From contig NZ_ACCB01000014.1 of NCBI RefSeq assembly GCF_000173735.1, positions 1-64,000 of the forward strand: a stretch of DNA of 64,000 bases, given 5' to 3'. The translations under genes and the position numbers were made by a program. The notes under the pieces are model-generated. The model had not been told where the DNA came from. It did not search any database and worked only from the letters and a program-made list of their open reading frames with translations. Shown here one piece after another: positions 25,308 through 34,822 of the stretch; the first letter of the stretch is position 1, and the number at the start of each line of letters is the position of its first letter. The DNA comes from Yersinia aldovae ATCC 35236. GTDB lineage: Bacteria > Pseudomonadota > Gammaproteobacteria > Enterobacterales > Enterobacteriaceae.

Positions 25308-27794
25308 CTAAATATTCTTTGAGCAGACGACCCCAGACGTATTATTTGTAGAATTCACCTGCCCTTGATTCAACCCTCCCGTAAGAAGAAAGCCTGGTAC
25401 ACTAAGATTAGGTGTGCTACTCCAGGCACCACCGGGCCACTGGCCAAGTGGCCCGGTATAATTTGCCATTCGTCCCCACTCGTCCCAAAGTCTGCCATTG
25501 GCTCCGCGAGTAGACTGAGCACCTGGAGTCTCTGCTGCCAAGAAAAAATCTTGTATAATTGGGATTGAATACCCAGCATTTGTACATGCTGTCTCAGCAG
25601 CAATATAGTTATTGCTTGCTCCAGTTAATGGATTAATAAACCATTTTCTCACGGTAAAACTATAAATTAACGGTGCATTGCCGCCGTTACGAGTGGCGGT
25701 AATCGATATGGGGGTACTGCTTGGGAAATCACTGATAAAGCTAACTAAACCATTATTATCTACTGTTGCCAATTCCGGATGGTTACTAATCCAAGTCAAC
25801 TGATTGTTGATTGTCGTACCCCCATTTATATTTATCTGGAATATTGCTCCGACAAACCCTGTTTTGGGAAAACCTGCATCAGCACTAAATGTTTCTCTAT
25901 TAGCATTGACATTAACAGAAACACCTGTTATGGAAAGAAAAACCACATCTACTGATTTTTCATTAGTGTTATTGACATTTGCTGTAACACTACTAATGCC
26001 CGAAAAAGTATTATTGATAGTTGTAACGGCTAATCCATTTGTGTCACTGATTACTGGCGAGGTAATTACCGATGCATTATTCGTTGCCATGAACATGACA
26101 TTTTGCCCTGGTATTGGATTACCGTTAGCATCCGTGACTTTGGCAACTACGCTATTAACATCCGTTCCATTAGCTGATGCATTATTTGTCTGTACAGTTA
26201 ACGTGCTAATAATAATTGTACTCGACTGACTCACATGAATCTGAGTTGTAGCGCGATTTGAAATATTTCCATTGACGTCATATGCAATAGCAGACAACGC
26301 ATAGATATTACTTACACCTACTTGATACTGGTATGGCGGAAATGTGATTGTAACGTCTTTCTGAGAGGTCGTACTAATATTACCTCCAGCAGCAATGAGA
26401 GAGTTAGCATCCCATTCAACGCGTTGAACTTCATATTTCGACTCAATCTGTGCTGTAAGTATAGCATTATCGCCTGCTGAACCCGTTAGTTGCTCCGGTA
26501 ATGATAATCGTAATAATTCTTGTTTCTGGTAGTCCAGCACAATATTGTTGTTACGCTCAACCAGATCCTGGCGGCTCCCCGCTAAGGTGCGGGTAACGGC
26601 CACAGCAGAGGGGTCGATATGCGACTGCCAGGAATTGCTCAGGCGGTAATTGAACTGGAGATTAATACTGCTGTCGGATTTACTACTTTTCCCCGCGCGG
26701 TGGTCTATTCCAACCGTAACCAAAGAGACAGGGGTATAATTGATGCCTACCGTGATGGCATGTGGGTCCTTCTGGCGTTTATCCTTGCCGAATAATGCGA
26801 CTTCATCACCATTATACTGCTCATACATTAACTTACCGCCTAATTGCGGGTAAGCAGGTAAATAAGTCTCGGCACGCAGATCATAACCATTAGCAGGGCG
26901 TTCATTATAATCCGCAAAATCACGAGACTGATGCCAGTCGGTCGTGCCAAAATAACCGTTTGCAGATAACTTCAGGTAATCTGTCCAGGCTTCCGCACCA
27001 ATGCCGACCCGTCTATTATTACCGGTAATATCATTATCAAAAAAGGTATTGGCACCGTACATCCAGTTAGTTAAAAAAGCGCGAACCCCAGCGCCGATAT
27101 TAATCGTATTGCGACTGTCTTTATTCCGTCCCCCCAATTGGGTAAAAAACAAAGACTTTTGGTTATCATAAAGAGGAATCAGTACATCAATAGCACTGCT
27201 GTCAAATTCAAAATCATCATTAGTGTTGAACTGGATACGGGCGGTACCAAACTGGCCCAGCCATTGTTGTGCCGAACTGCTGATTTCATTGTTGACCGCA
27301 GAGCGGGCCATATTCTCTGCCGATTTGGCTGCATCACCGTGGGACAAGAGAGCGGCCCCCGCTGCAGCATTACTTGCTACCCCGTTCTCTGCAGGAACAG
27401 TGACGTTATTATCTACCGTGAACGGAGATTTTTTACGCGGCACGTCAATTTCATCACCAACAGTTAATGCCGTGAAGGGTTTGGCGAACGTGCGGTAAAT
27501 ATTAATGCGTTTAAGTTCATCAACGGATATAGCGTATTTCTTTGCCACTGACTCAACAGTTTCATTGGTACCCAGCAGGTACGGTTCTGTATCGACGTGA
27601 ATTACCGTGGAGTTTTCGGGTAATAAGACAGTGGCAGCAATCACCGGAGTGAAGGGTAAACTTAAAGGAAGTAATAAATGAATAAGAATAGTGATCCTGG
27701 TAAGTATTCTTGTTTTTCGTGTTACCGTACTATTTATCGATAATGCCTGACATTTTGTTTTTTGAAAAACTTCACGAAGTAAATAATTATACAT
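25308..27794 (-). CDS. Invasin-like inverse autotransporter (type Ve secretion)
   Basis: 828 residues: a long signal peptide with a hydrophobic core at about 35-53; a LysM domain (about 68-118, LLGTNETVESVAKKYAISVD) that would bind peptidoglycan; an inverse-autotransporter beta-barrel (about 170-440, including GAGVRAFLTNWMYGANTFFD); then bacterial Ig-like domains (about 450-545, 546-640, BIG_2-like 640-715). The C-terminal 110 residues hold two Cys and many Gly/Trp/Asn, the position of the lectin-like adhesive tip of invasin and intimin. Expected at the outer membrane as an adhesin. It is much shorter than many family members. Yersinia carries several such inv-like genes; I cannot say which one this is. 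Confidence 0.88.
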   Translation of the reverse strand: MYNYLLREVFQKTKCQALSINSTVTRKTRILTRITILIHLLLPLSLPFTPVIAATVLLPENSTVIHVDTEPYLLGTNETVESVAKKYAISVDELKRINIYRTFAKPFTALTVGDEIDVPRKKSPFTVDNNVTVPAENGVASNAAAGAALLSHGDAAKSAENMARSAVNNEISSSAQQWLGQFGTARIQFNTNDDFEFDSSAIDVLIPLYDNQKSLFFTQLGGRNKDSRNTINIGAGVRAFLTNWMYGANTFFDNDITGNNRRVGIGAEAWTDYLKLSANGYFGTTDWHQSRDFADYNERPANGYDLRAETYLPAYPQLGGKLMYEQYNGDEVALFGKDKRQKDPHAITVGINYTPVSLVTVGIDHRAGKSSKSDSSINLQFNYRLSNSWQSHIDPSAVAVTRTLAGSRQDLVERNNNIVLDYQKQELLRLSLPEQLTGSAGDNAILTAQIESKYEVQRVEWDANSLIAAGGNISTTSQKDVTITFPPYQYQVGVSNIYALSAIAYDVNGNISNRATTQIHVSQSSTIIISTLTVQTNNASANGTDVNSVVAKVTDANGNPIPGQNVMFMATNNASVITSPVISDTNGLAVTTINNTFSGISSVTANVNNTNEKSVDVVFLSITGVSVNVNANRETFSADAGFPKTGFVGAIFQININGGTTINNQLTWISNHPELATVDNNGLVSFISDFPSSTPISITATRNGGNAPLIYSFTVRKWFINPLTGASNNYIAAETACTNAGYSIPIIQDFFLAAETPGAQSTRGANGRLWDEWGRMANYTGPLGQWPGGAWSSTPNLSVPGFLLTGGLNQGQVNSTNNTSGVVCSKNI

Positions 27795-27874
27795 TTATTT
27801 TTTATCCACCAACCATCAACGCTGTATGGATAATGATTATCGTATAATACTGGAAAATTGCCAGTAACCTAGTA

Positions 27875-28050
27875 GGTTCTGTCGCATTAGTGATATGAAG
27901 TTGGCAAAAGTTGCGTTGCCAGTTATTTAGGCAGCCAGCAAATAGAATTGTTCGGCAGGTGACAATCCCACACTTAGTAAAGTGCATAAGCGGTTCTCTT
28001 GATTGGGTGTTACGAAGGTGTTGATCTGATTATTAAACAGATACCGCCAC
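27875..28050 (-). mobile_element. Probable remnant of an insertion sequence 3' end
   Basis: On the minus strand an open stretch of about 40 codons ends TPNQENRLCTLLSVGLSPAE, QFYLLAA-stop at 27927. Some 40 bp later it meets a boundary resembling an IS terminus (TGCGACAGAACC at 27886-27875). No complete transposase or partner repeat is present. The family is uncertain; the terminus is most like IS6-type ends. Alternatively this is decayed chromosomal DNA. Confidence 0.3.
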
Positions 28051-28153
28051 CAATCAGGTCGAATCCGCCACGGGTATCTCTATATTTACGCTGTATATCG
28101 TTGATGCTGCAACCTATTCGGCTGTCAGATAAATATTCTATAACTAACCTCAC
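28010..28153 (-). CDS. Doubtful small ORF (47 aa) with strong ribosome-binding site
   Basis: GTG at 28153 is preceded by GAGGAGGATGGT. The product starts MRLVIEYLSDSRIGCSIND and contains QRKYRDTRGGFDLIGGG. The ribosome site is the main argument; the frame overlaps the supposed IS remnant in another phase, so only one of the two can be real. No family recognised. Confidence 0.3.
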   Translation of the reverse strand: MRLVIEYLSDSRIGCSINDIQRKYRDTRGGFDLIGGGICLIIRSTPS

Positions 28154-28244
28154 ACCATCCTCCTCGCGAATACATTCGGTATCGATTCACTTAACCTATA
28201 TACTGAATGAGCTGCTGGCTGTGAGTAATAACAAAGGAAGCTCC

Positions 28245-28373
28245 ATGAAAAAAGCAATCGTAGTAATACTGGCTCTGTGGCTGGTTGGCTGTGCCAATAG
28301 CGGGCATATGGGAGTGAGTGGCGGGTCGAGCGGCATATCCAGTATCAGCATTGGTAGCGGGGTTAGCCGATAG
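28245..28373 (+). CDS. Small lipoprotein (42 aa)
   Basis: MKKAIVVILALWLVGCANSG carries a type II signal with lipobox LVGC, so Cys16 would be lipidated. The mature part is only about 27 residues and rich in Gly/Ser (GGSSGISSISIGSGVS). AGGAAG lies 7 bases before the ATG at 28245. Small lipoproteins of this kind have no known function; it sits between two outer-membrane adhesin genes. Confidence 0.65.
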   Translation: MKKAIVVILALWLVGCANSGHMGVSGGSSGISSISIGSGVSR

Positions 28374-28540
28374 GCTGGTTTTCCTGGTTCTGTCTTTTAC
28401 GATAAATATCACGCGGCTTAACGGTAAGAATATTGGTTAGCAGATGGGCATCGCCTGAGATGGTCGTCGGCAAGATTTAGTGTGGGATAATTCTATCAAG
28501 CAGGTGGTTGAGTTAGCCCCATCCCACTGATGTGCAAACG

Positions 28541-28570
28541 AAAAACGCCACGGAGTTCCCGCAGCGTTTT
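28541..28570 (-). terminator. Intrinsic terminator of the autotransporter gene
   Basis: On the minus strand AAAACGCTGCGG pairs with CCGTGGCGTTTT and runs into a T-tract (GTTTTTCG), about 35 bp after the stop at 28606. Confidence 0.8.
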
Positions 28571-28605
28571 ATTCTTATCAATATTTAATTTTTTTACCGC
28601 AGCGA

Positions 28606-31260
28606 TTAAAATGCGTATTTAAGGCCCACTGTCACACGGCTGTCATTGTAACCACTGCCCCCCATTTGCTGGCCAACGTTGGCCCATGTATTGCAGTTCT
28701 TATTCAGTTTGCCTTCCGCCCCCAGTTTTATTTCGCCCACGTTGCGGCTGCCAGCTTGACTCACTGTAATGTTATCCATCGCAACACCGGGATCTTTGCG
28801 GTGATATAGCCAGTTCATTTCGGAGTAAACGGTGAACAGCTTATCCTTGCCTTTATCCTGATCACTGACACTATCACGCGCCACACGAACCCCGAATCGG
28901 GTGCTGATAGTACCAGTGCCTGTCGATTGAATTTGCGTATTACTGTCATCACGCACCGTATCTGCTTTCTGCCCATCCCAGATAACCTGCGCCTGTGGTG
29001 TCACAAATACCTCGCCATTTGTTCCCTGATACACCGGCATCCGATAACCACTTTCAATCGAGGCACTCAGGCCATTGATGTTATAGCTTTGCATCGCCAG
29101 CTCATCGCCCTGCTCGCTAGCCTTTAGCTTGCTGTATTGCAGCCAACTATCGACATAACTGCCATTTTGCGTTTTAGCATCTTGATACCAGGTGGCGTAC
29201 ATACCGGCACTGTAGCCATCAACGATGCCGCGTGATTTATAACCGGTGCGGTTAGATTGGGTCTGATTATTGTTATAGCCATAACCGGCCATCATACCGA
29301 CCCCCAGCCGGTCATCCTGACCCATTGCCGCACTCAATACTTCGCCGCCCCCTTGCACCACATAACCATTGGCGCTGCTGTGTAACTGCCCGCTGCCATC
29401 ACTGAAACCGGTGCGTGAACCCACCTGCCGCAGCCACATACTGGAGTTTTCTGCCTGCCCTTCGCGGTCATTGAGCCGCAGGTTAAACATCGTTTGTGCC
29501 GCAGCGATATTCGCCATATAACCACCGGCTTCTGGCCGCAGTGTTTTTGAGCTTACGGCTCGCCCCCCACTGGCTGCGTTACCTTCGCTGGCAGCGTCAC
29601 CGTTATTGCTATTATTGCCACCGCCATTACTATGATCATCGGTACTGGTACCTGATCCCGTATCACCACTCACTGGCGCTGTTCCACCAAAGGTTGAACG
29701 CAAATACCAGTCTTTGTTAGTTGAATCCGTCAGCGTGCCCTGTTGCAGGAAATATTCATAAGGCCCGGCGACCGCGCGACCTGCGAGCGTAAATTGCCCG
29801 TCAGACTGGCTGCCGTTCACCTTAATCAGTTTGATCCCATCATAAGTCTCGGCTCCCTCACCGTGGGCGCTTTGAACCCGAATCTGACTCTCACCAAAGC
29901 TGGAACCGTTGATAATCAATTTATCCGTTGAGGCGTTATCCGCTCCCATGTCGGTATCAAATACCACAGTACCGCCCCTGCCTTCATAATCGCCATTGAC
30001 GGTGAACTCACCGTGGTCGCCACCGGTCAAGGCTCGCCCGACGATAAGCTCACCGGCATTCAACACATTGCCGGTCACGTTGCCATAGCCGCCCAGTGTG
30101 CCACCTTGCTCAATATTGACATTGCTGATAAGGCTCCCGCCGGTGGTATCGCCCACCTGTAATATCCCGCCGTGCGAGACATTGGCTGTCGCTCCTGACC
30201 CACTGTTGGTCAATTGGCCGGTAATCATCAGCGCCCCATTCTGCACAACCAGCGCTGTCGCATTGGCAGCGCTGGTTGTCACATTGCCGCCTAACGTCCA
30301 ACGACCACTGTCGGTCGCTGAAATCGATGTTAATCCACTGAAATCATTATTGGCAGTGCCATCCCCGCGTAATGCGAGTGTGTTATTACTACCGCTACTG
30401 ATAACTTTGCCGTTAATGGTACTGCCAGTTGCGAGAATAAGTTGGTTATTACTGCCACTCAGATTAACCGCAGTGCCATTGCTGCCGGTTAAGGTGCCCA
30501 TATTCTCAATAATCATGCCACCACTACCCTGAATCTGAATGGCATTGGGGCCGGTTATCGTCCCGCTATTGGATATTGAGCCGTGAGTGTCCCCTCTGGT
30601 CAATATCCCGCCACCTGAATTAGAGCTAATAGTGCCAGCATTGTTAACGGTAAGAATGCCACTATCAGAAAGAATGCCAGGCCCATCGCTGGAGTTTATT
30701 ATCCCGGTAATACCTTGTGTAACACTGCCACCTGAGGCCAGCCGAATCCCACTTGAATAACCGGTGATCGCGCCATTATTTATGATGTAGGCCAAGGCCT
30801 TACTGGAGACGATACCGTAACCCCCCAGGCTACCGATGCTCGCGCCTGCATGGTTGACGACTGTTCCGCCATTTTCCAATTTTACACCAGAGACACCTGA
30901 TCCTGCCTGGGTCGCAGCCATAATGCCGTAGTTATCCAGATGAGAACCACTGGCAGTTTTTGAATCAAGATGGATCGCACCGGCAGCAACCATTGCATAG
31001 GTATTATCGATTACCGAACCATAAACAATCAGCCGCCAGTCAGCATCACGATTACCAAAAATTGTGCTGTCGGTTATGGTGGTAATTGTTGCCGTTTCAG
31101 GCACTAAAAAATCAGTTTCCGGCCCGAAAAGAGATAAATAGATTGGCCCGGATTGAGTATTCAGTGTGCTTTCGGCCTTGGCCTCCACCATAGAAAATCC
31201 ACCTAATAACACCGGAAAACTGACGATAAACGTTTTTATAATACGATGAATTTTATTCAT
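28606..31260 (-). CDS. Classical autotransporter adhesin (type Va secretion)
   Basis: 884 residues: signal peptide (about 1-28, ending VEA-KAE); a passenger (about 30-560) of short Gly/Asn/Ser/Thr-rich beta-helix repeats (GSISNSGTITGPNAI type); a low-complexity linker (about 535-570, Gly/Asn/Ser); and a C-terminal autotransporter beta-barrel (about 610-884) that ends in Phe (VTVGLKYAF), the outer-membrane signature. No protease triad is seen, so adhesion or aggregation is more likely than proteolysis. Broken LuxR and intact LysR regulator genes lie upstream and may control it (inference). Confidence 0.88.
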   Translation of the reverse strand: MNKIHRIIKTFIVSFPVLLGGFSMVEAKAESTLNTQSGPIYLSLFGPETDFLVPETATITTITDSTIFGNRDADWRLIVYGSVIDNTYAMVAAGAIHLDSKTASGSHLDNYGIMAATQAGSGVSGVKLENGGTVVNHAGASIGSLGGYGIVSSKALAYIINNGAITGYSSGIRLASGGSVTQGITGIINSSDGPGILSDSGILTVNNAGTISSNSGGGILTRGDTHGSISNSGTITGPNAIQIQGSGGMIIENMGTLTGSNGTAVNLSGSNNQLILATGSTINGKVISSGSNNTLALRGDGTANNDFSGLTSISATDSGRWTLGGNVTTSAANATALVVQNGALMITGQLTNSGSGATANVSHGGILQVGDTTGGSLISNVNIEQGGTLGGYGNVTGNVLNAGELIVGRALTGGDHGEFTVNGDYEGRGGTVVFDTDMGADNASTDKLIINGSSFGESQIRVQSAHGEGAETYDGIKLIKVNGSQSDGQFTLAGRAVAGPYEYFLQQGTLTDSTNKDWYLRSTFGGTAPVSGDTGSGTSTDDHSNGGGNNSNNGDAASEGNAASGGRAVSSKTLRPEAGGYMANIAAAQTMFNLRLNDREGQAENSSMWLRQVGSRTGFSDGSGQLHSSANGYVVQGGGEVLSAAMGQDDRLGVGMMAGYGYNNNQTQSNRTGYKSRGIVDGYSAGMYATWYQDAKTQNGSYVDSWLQYSKLKASEQGDELAMQSYNINGLSASIESGYRMPVYQGTNGEVFVTPQAQVIWDGQKADTVRDDSNTQIQSTGTGTISTRFGVRVARDSVSDQDKGKDKLFTVYSEMNWLYHRKDPGVAMDNITVSQAGSRNVGEIKLGAEGKLNKNCNTWANVGQQMGGSGYNDSRVTVGLKYAF

Positions 31261-31386
31261 ACAAACTCCGAAAACATAGATAGCAACGCTCCGTCCACTA
31301 TTGATGGAATGAGGTTATTAGGTTTAATTAAATTTTATAACTGTTATGACTTAATTTATCAGAGTCCGTTCTTTATCTTAATAAGA

Positions 31387-32101
31387 TTAAACAATGAGTG
31401 ATTCATACTTTAATCTTGAATATAATTCAGATAATGTTCTAACACCAAATTTAGAGTAAATTTTTGAACGGTGACTACAGACGGTCTTCTCACTGATAAA
31501 TAAACTATTGGCTATTTTCTTGTTGGTTTCTCCAGCGAGTATTTTCTTTAAAATGGCTGATTCTTTATCCGTTAACATATAAAAGTAATGTTTTGATGAG
31601 GTATGTTCACTGGGTGGTCCAGCGCCATTTCGGGCGACAATACTATCAATAAGTACACTTAAATCTTTAGCCAATTCATTGATTTTAATCTTCTTCCTTA
31701 AAACCGAATCAAAAAAAGAGGAATAGAACCTATAATAAACTAAAAACTCCTGGTCGTTACAAAGTGCAATTGACTTTAGGCTGTTATTGGTTTTTTTAAG
31801 ATCATTGATCACTTTTTATTTTTTCAGTATAAAACATGCTATCGAGATCGAACACAATGACATTATTTACATTATCTCTTAACACATCCATTACAACTTC
31901 ATTAATGACTGTCACATGAACAAGATTAACCTTAATTAAATGAGCATAATCGGTATCAGCGATGCTCTGAACCAGTTGGCTAAGGGAATATGCCAATAAT
32001 TCAGAATCACTATAAAAAAAGAAGTTAATCTTTTCAGTAGCATTATTAATTCCACAATTAATATGTGGGTATTTAAAGGGTTCTATTTTCATACGCGGCA
32101 T
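31387..32101 (-). pseudogene. LuxR-type response-regulator-like gene, frameshifted
   Basis: The first frame (from ATG 32101 or 32092) encodes a receiver-like N-terminal domain (INFFFYSDSELLAYSLSQLV; NNVIVFDLDSMFY) and stops at 31802. An overlapping frame with GTG at 31812 encodes the rest, with a C-terminal LuxR helix-turn-helix (LTDKESAILKKILAGETNKK, ISEKTVCSHRSKIYSKFG). Removing one A from the runs at 31813-31824 (plus-strand T's) yields one protein of about 237 residues with a continuous EKIKVINDLKK junction. The alternative is two translationally coupled genes. Neighbour of the autotransporter gene and a plausible regulator of it. Confidence 0.75.
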
Positions 32102-32320
32102 TATCCTTACCAATCCCCCTGCAAGTCATTAGGATTGCATTTATAATTATTCAGAAAATTCTGATGATAAAATATAAATCGAAAACAGATGATGAGGATC
32201 GTGAGGTAAATTTAGGCTCTGTTGGCTTCAAAGGCTATCGAGAAAGTGAAAAGTTAGTTTTTGAAAATCAAAAAGCGCTGTCTATACTGATAGTTAGAAA
32301 AATAATATTTGGGATTCCGC

Positions 32321-33238
32321 GTGAAAAGTTCGCTTGATTTAAATCTGACCCGAATTTTGTGCGCTATGGTAGAAACAGGAACGGTGTCACTGACCGCAGA
32401 AAGGCTGGACATGAGTATTTCCGCCGTCAGTGTGGTGCTAAATAAACTGAGAAAGCATTATAACGATCCAATTATGTTCAGAGGTGGCAAGGGAATGCAG
32501 CCAACTGCATTGACGCTTGAATTATATAAAATTTTCAAACCTGCACTGGAAATGATGGATTCAGGGGTTAATAAAACGGCGCTACTTAACGAAAAAGGCG
32601 TTGCTATGCGCACCGTCAGGATACGGAGCAGTTCGTTAGTTGAATTCTGGTTGCTGGGCTGCATGATGCAACACCCACCGGACAGCCACGCGGTGTCGTA
32701 TGAATTCCTCTCCAATCAACCTTCCGGGCAAAAACGGATTGAGCTGTTAAGAAGGCGGCAAATCGATATTGATATTGGTTTTAGCCTTGAGAATGACAGT
32801 GCAATTCAGCGCTATCCGCTATTTGAATCCGGCTCGGTATTGGTCTGCCGACGCGACCATCCGCGAATCAAAGCGGCGGTTACCTTTGAAGAGTTAAAAG
32901 CCGAAGAGCTATTGGGTTGGATCTTGCCGCAGGACGCGGTTGAAAAAGAGCAATACTTGGTTTCATTCGATGATATTTATACCGTTCACCGCACCTACCG
33001 CAGCACCTCGTTTACCAACCTGCTGATGCATACTGCTCACTCCGATGCCGTGATGTTTGTTCCCGCGCCCTTTGCCCCGCAAATGTGTGCAATGTTACCG
33101 CTAAGAACCGTCAAAACGGCATTTTTGGATAGCAGTAAACTGAGTATTTATGCGCATATTCATAAGGCGCAAAAAGCCGATCCGGTGTTACAGCACATTA
33201 TTGGCCTGTTTTCTCAGTGGGTGGGCGCGGGCAAGTAG
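32321..33238 (+). CDS. LysR-type transcriptional regulator (LeuO-like branch)
   Basis: 305 residues from GTG at 32321 (MKSSLDLNLTRILCAMVETG), with GGGA 6-7 bases upstream; a TTG at 32309 is the alternative. Winged HTH at about 5-65 (MSISAVSVVLNKLRKHYND), then an effector-binding domain with the split alpha/beta layout. The N-terminus 'DLNLTRILCAM' and the domain pattern are those of the NodD/LeuO-like group. It is transcribed away from the LuxR remnant, sharing about 200 bp of upstream DNA. Target genes unknown. Confidence 0.87.
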   Translation: MKSSLDLNLTRILCAMVETGTVSLTAERLDMSISAVSVVLNKLRKHYNDPIMFRGGKGMQPTALTLELYKIFKPALEMMDSGVNKTALLNEKGVAMRTVRIRSSSLVEFWLLGCMMQHPPDSHAVSYEFLSNQPSGQKRIELLRRRQIDIDIGFSLENDSAIQRYPLFESGSVLVCRRDHPRIKAAVTFEELKAEELLGWILPQDAVEKEQYLVSFDDIYTVHRTYRSTSFTNLLMHTAHSDAVMFVPAPFAPQMCAMLPLRTVKTAFLDSSKLSIYAHIHKAQKADPVLQHIIGLFSQWVGAGK

Positions 33239-33259
33239 CCCCTCAGTCGCGAGGGGCTA
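33236..33259 (+). terminator. Terminator between the LysR gene and amn
   Basis: TAGCCCCTC and GAGGGGCTA form a 9-bp perfect stem with a 6-nt loop that overlaps the stop codon of the LysR gene. It lies between convergent genes and could serve both. Confidence 0.75.
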
Positions 33260-33270
33260 TGCGGGTGATA

Positions 33271-34731
33271 TTAACGGAACGGTGGCTCATTGAAGGTACG
33301 CAACTTGCGTGAATGCAGTTGGTCCCCCTCAGCACGCAGCAAATCGATGGCACGAATACCGATCTGCAAATGCTCAGAGATAGCGCCTTCATAGAAATGG
33401 TTGGCCTGCCCCGGTAATTTTATCTCACCGTGCAACGGCTTATCCGAAACACATAGCAATGTGCCATACGGCACCCGGAAGCGATATCCCTGAGCGGCAA
33501 TGGTGGCACTTTCCATATCAACCGCCACCGCACGGCTCAAGTTGAAGCGCAGTGCTGAGGCAGAAAAACGCAGCTCCCAGTTACGATCGTCAGAGGTCAC
33601 AACCGTACCAGTGCGTAACCGTTGTTTGACCTCGACGCCGGGCATCCCGCTAACCGCTTTGGTGGCGTCATACAGCGCCCGCTGCACCTCGGCAATACTG
33701 GGAATAGGAATGTCTGGCGGCAGCACCGCGTCCAGCACATGGTCATCGCGCAGATAAGCATGTGCCAGCACATAATCGCCAATCGCCTGACTTTCACGCA
33801 ACCCGCCGCAATGCCCAATCATTAACCATGCATGGGGTCTGAGAACCGCGAGATGGTCACAAATGGTTTTGGCGTTCGATGGGCCAACACCAATATTCAC
33901 CAGCGTTATACCATGCCCGCTTTCGGCGATTAAATGGTATGCCGGCATCTGATGCTTTTTCCATGCCAGATCAGAGGTGGTCTTCCCCGGATCGGCATTT
34001 TCTGCCGTAATGTAGCTGCCACCGGCACAGGAAAGTGCCTTATACGGGCTGGTAGGATCGAGGATCTGCTCACACGCCCAACTGACAAACTCATCAACAT
34101 AACGGCTGTAATTGGTAAAAAGAATATACGGCTGAATATGTTCTGCCGGTGTGCCAGTATAATGTTTTAGCCGCGCCAGTGAGAAATCGGTACGCAAAGC
34201 ATCGAAATGCGATAACGGGAAATCTGCGGTTGCGGTTTCAATGCCATCAGTGATGCTGTCGCCGATTTTGGCCAAATCGGTGGTGGGGAAATGCAGTGCC
34301 AGGTCGGCGGTCATTGAGCGGTCTAAAATCAGGTTAGAACCGTCAATGACAAAGGGATAGGGCATCTCTTGTTGTGACGGTGTCACTTCAAACACCGCGC
34401 CGTACTCATTTTCCAGCAACTGAAGCTGTTCGGTCAGATACTCGCGAAACAGTGCCGGCCGGGTAATGGTGGTGCTGTATTGACCGGTGCGGGAAAAACG
34501 CCCATAAGCACGGGTGCGTTGTTGGTCACGCAATCGTCCATCCCAACTGACACTGAGCTGCGGATAGGAAAATACCCCTTTTGCTCTTTCGCCCACATCA
34601 GGTAAAGAGCCATCACGGATAAATGCACTAATGGCATCACGCAGCGCTGCCAGAGCTGACTCATAGAGCGTGTCCAGTCGATCAATCGCCTCAGCGGCGG
34701 ATAGATGGGCGGTATTTTGTGATTGATTCAA
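33271..34731 (-). CDS. amn: AMP nucleosidase
   Basis: Hydrolyses AMP to adenine and ribose 5-phosphate, controlling adenylate pools. 486 residues, the normal length for Amn: an N-terminal regulatory domain (about 1-180) and a C-terminal nucleoside-phosphorylase fold (about 200-480), with GVGPSNAKTICDHLAVLRPH, MIGHCGGLRESQ and the purine site VAVDMESATIAAQGYRF. In E. coli amn is controlled by phosphate through PhoB; I did not identify a clear Pho box here. Convergent with the LysR gene. Confidence 0.95.
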   Translation of the reverse strand: MNQSQNTAHLSAAEAIDRLDTLYESALAALRDAISAFIRDGSLPDVGERAKGVFSYPQLSVSWDGRLRDQQRTRAYGRFSRTGQYSTTITRPALFREYLTEQLQLLENEYGAVFEVTPSQQEMPYPFVIDGSNLILDRSMTADLALHFPTTDLAKIGDSITDGIETATADFPLSHFDALRTDFSLARLKHYTGTPAEHIQPYILFTNYSRYVDEFVSWACEQILDPTSPYKALSCAGGSYITAENADPGKTTSDLAWKKHQMPAYHLIAESGHGITLVNIGVGPSNAKTICDHLAVLRPHAWLMIGHCGGLRESQAIGDYVLAHAYLRDDHVLDAVLPPDIPIPSIAEVQRALYDATKAVSGMPGVEVKQRLRTGTVVTSDDRNWELRFSASALRFNLSRAVAVDMESATIAAQGYRFRVPYGTLLCVSDKPLHGEIKLPGQANHFYEGAISEHLQIGIRAIDLLRAEGDQLHSRKLRTFNEPPFR

Positions 34732-34822
34732 GCTAGCTCCTTGCAGTACCAGTAAAGGCGGTACTGCCAGCTTACTAAATTAGCTGGCAGAGCTAAACGT
34801 GAAGTTTTAAAGCAAGGCCAAA

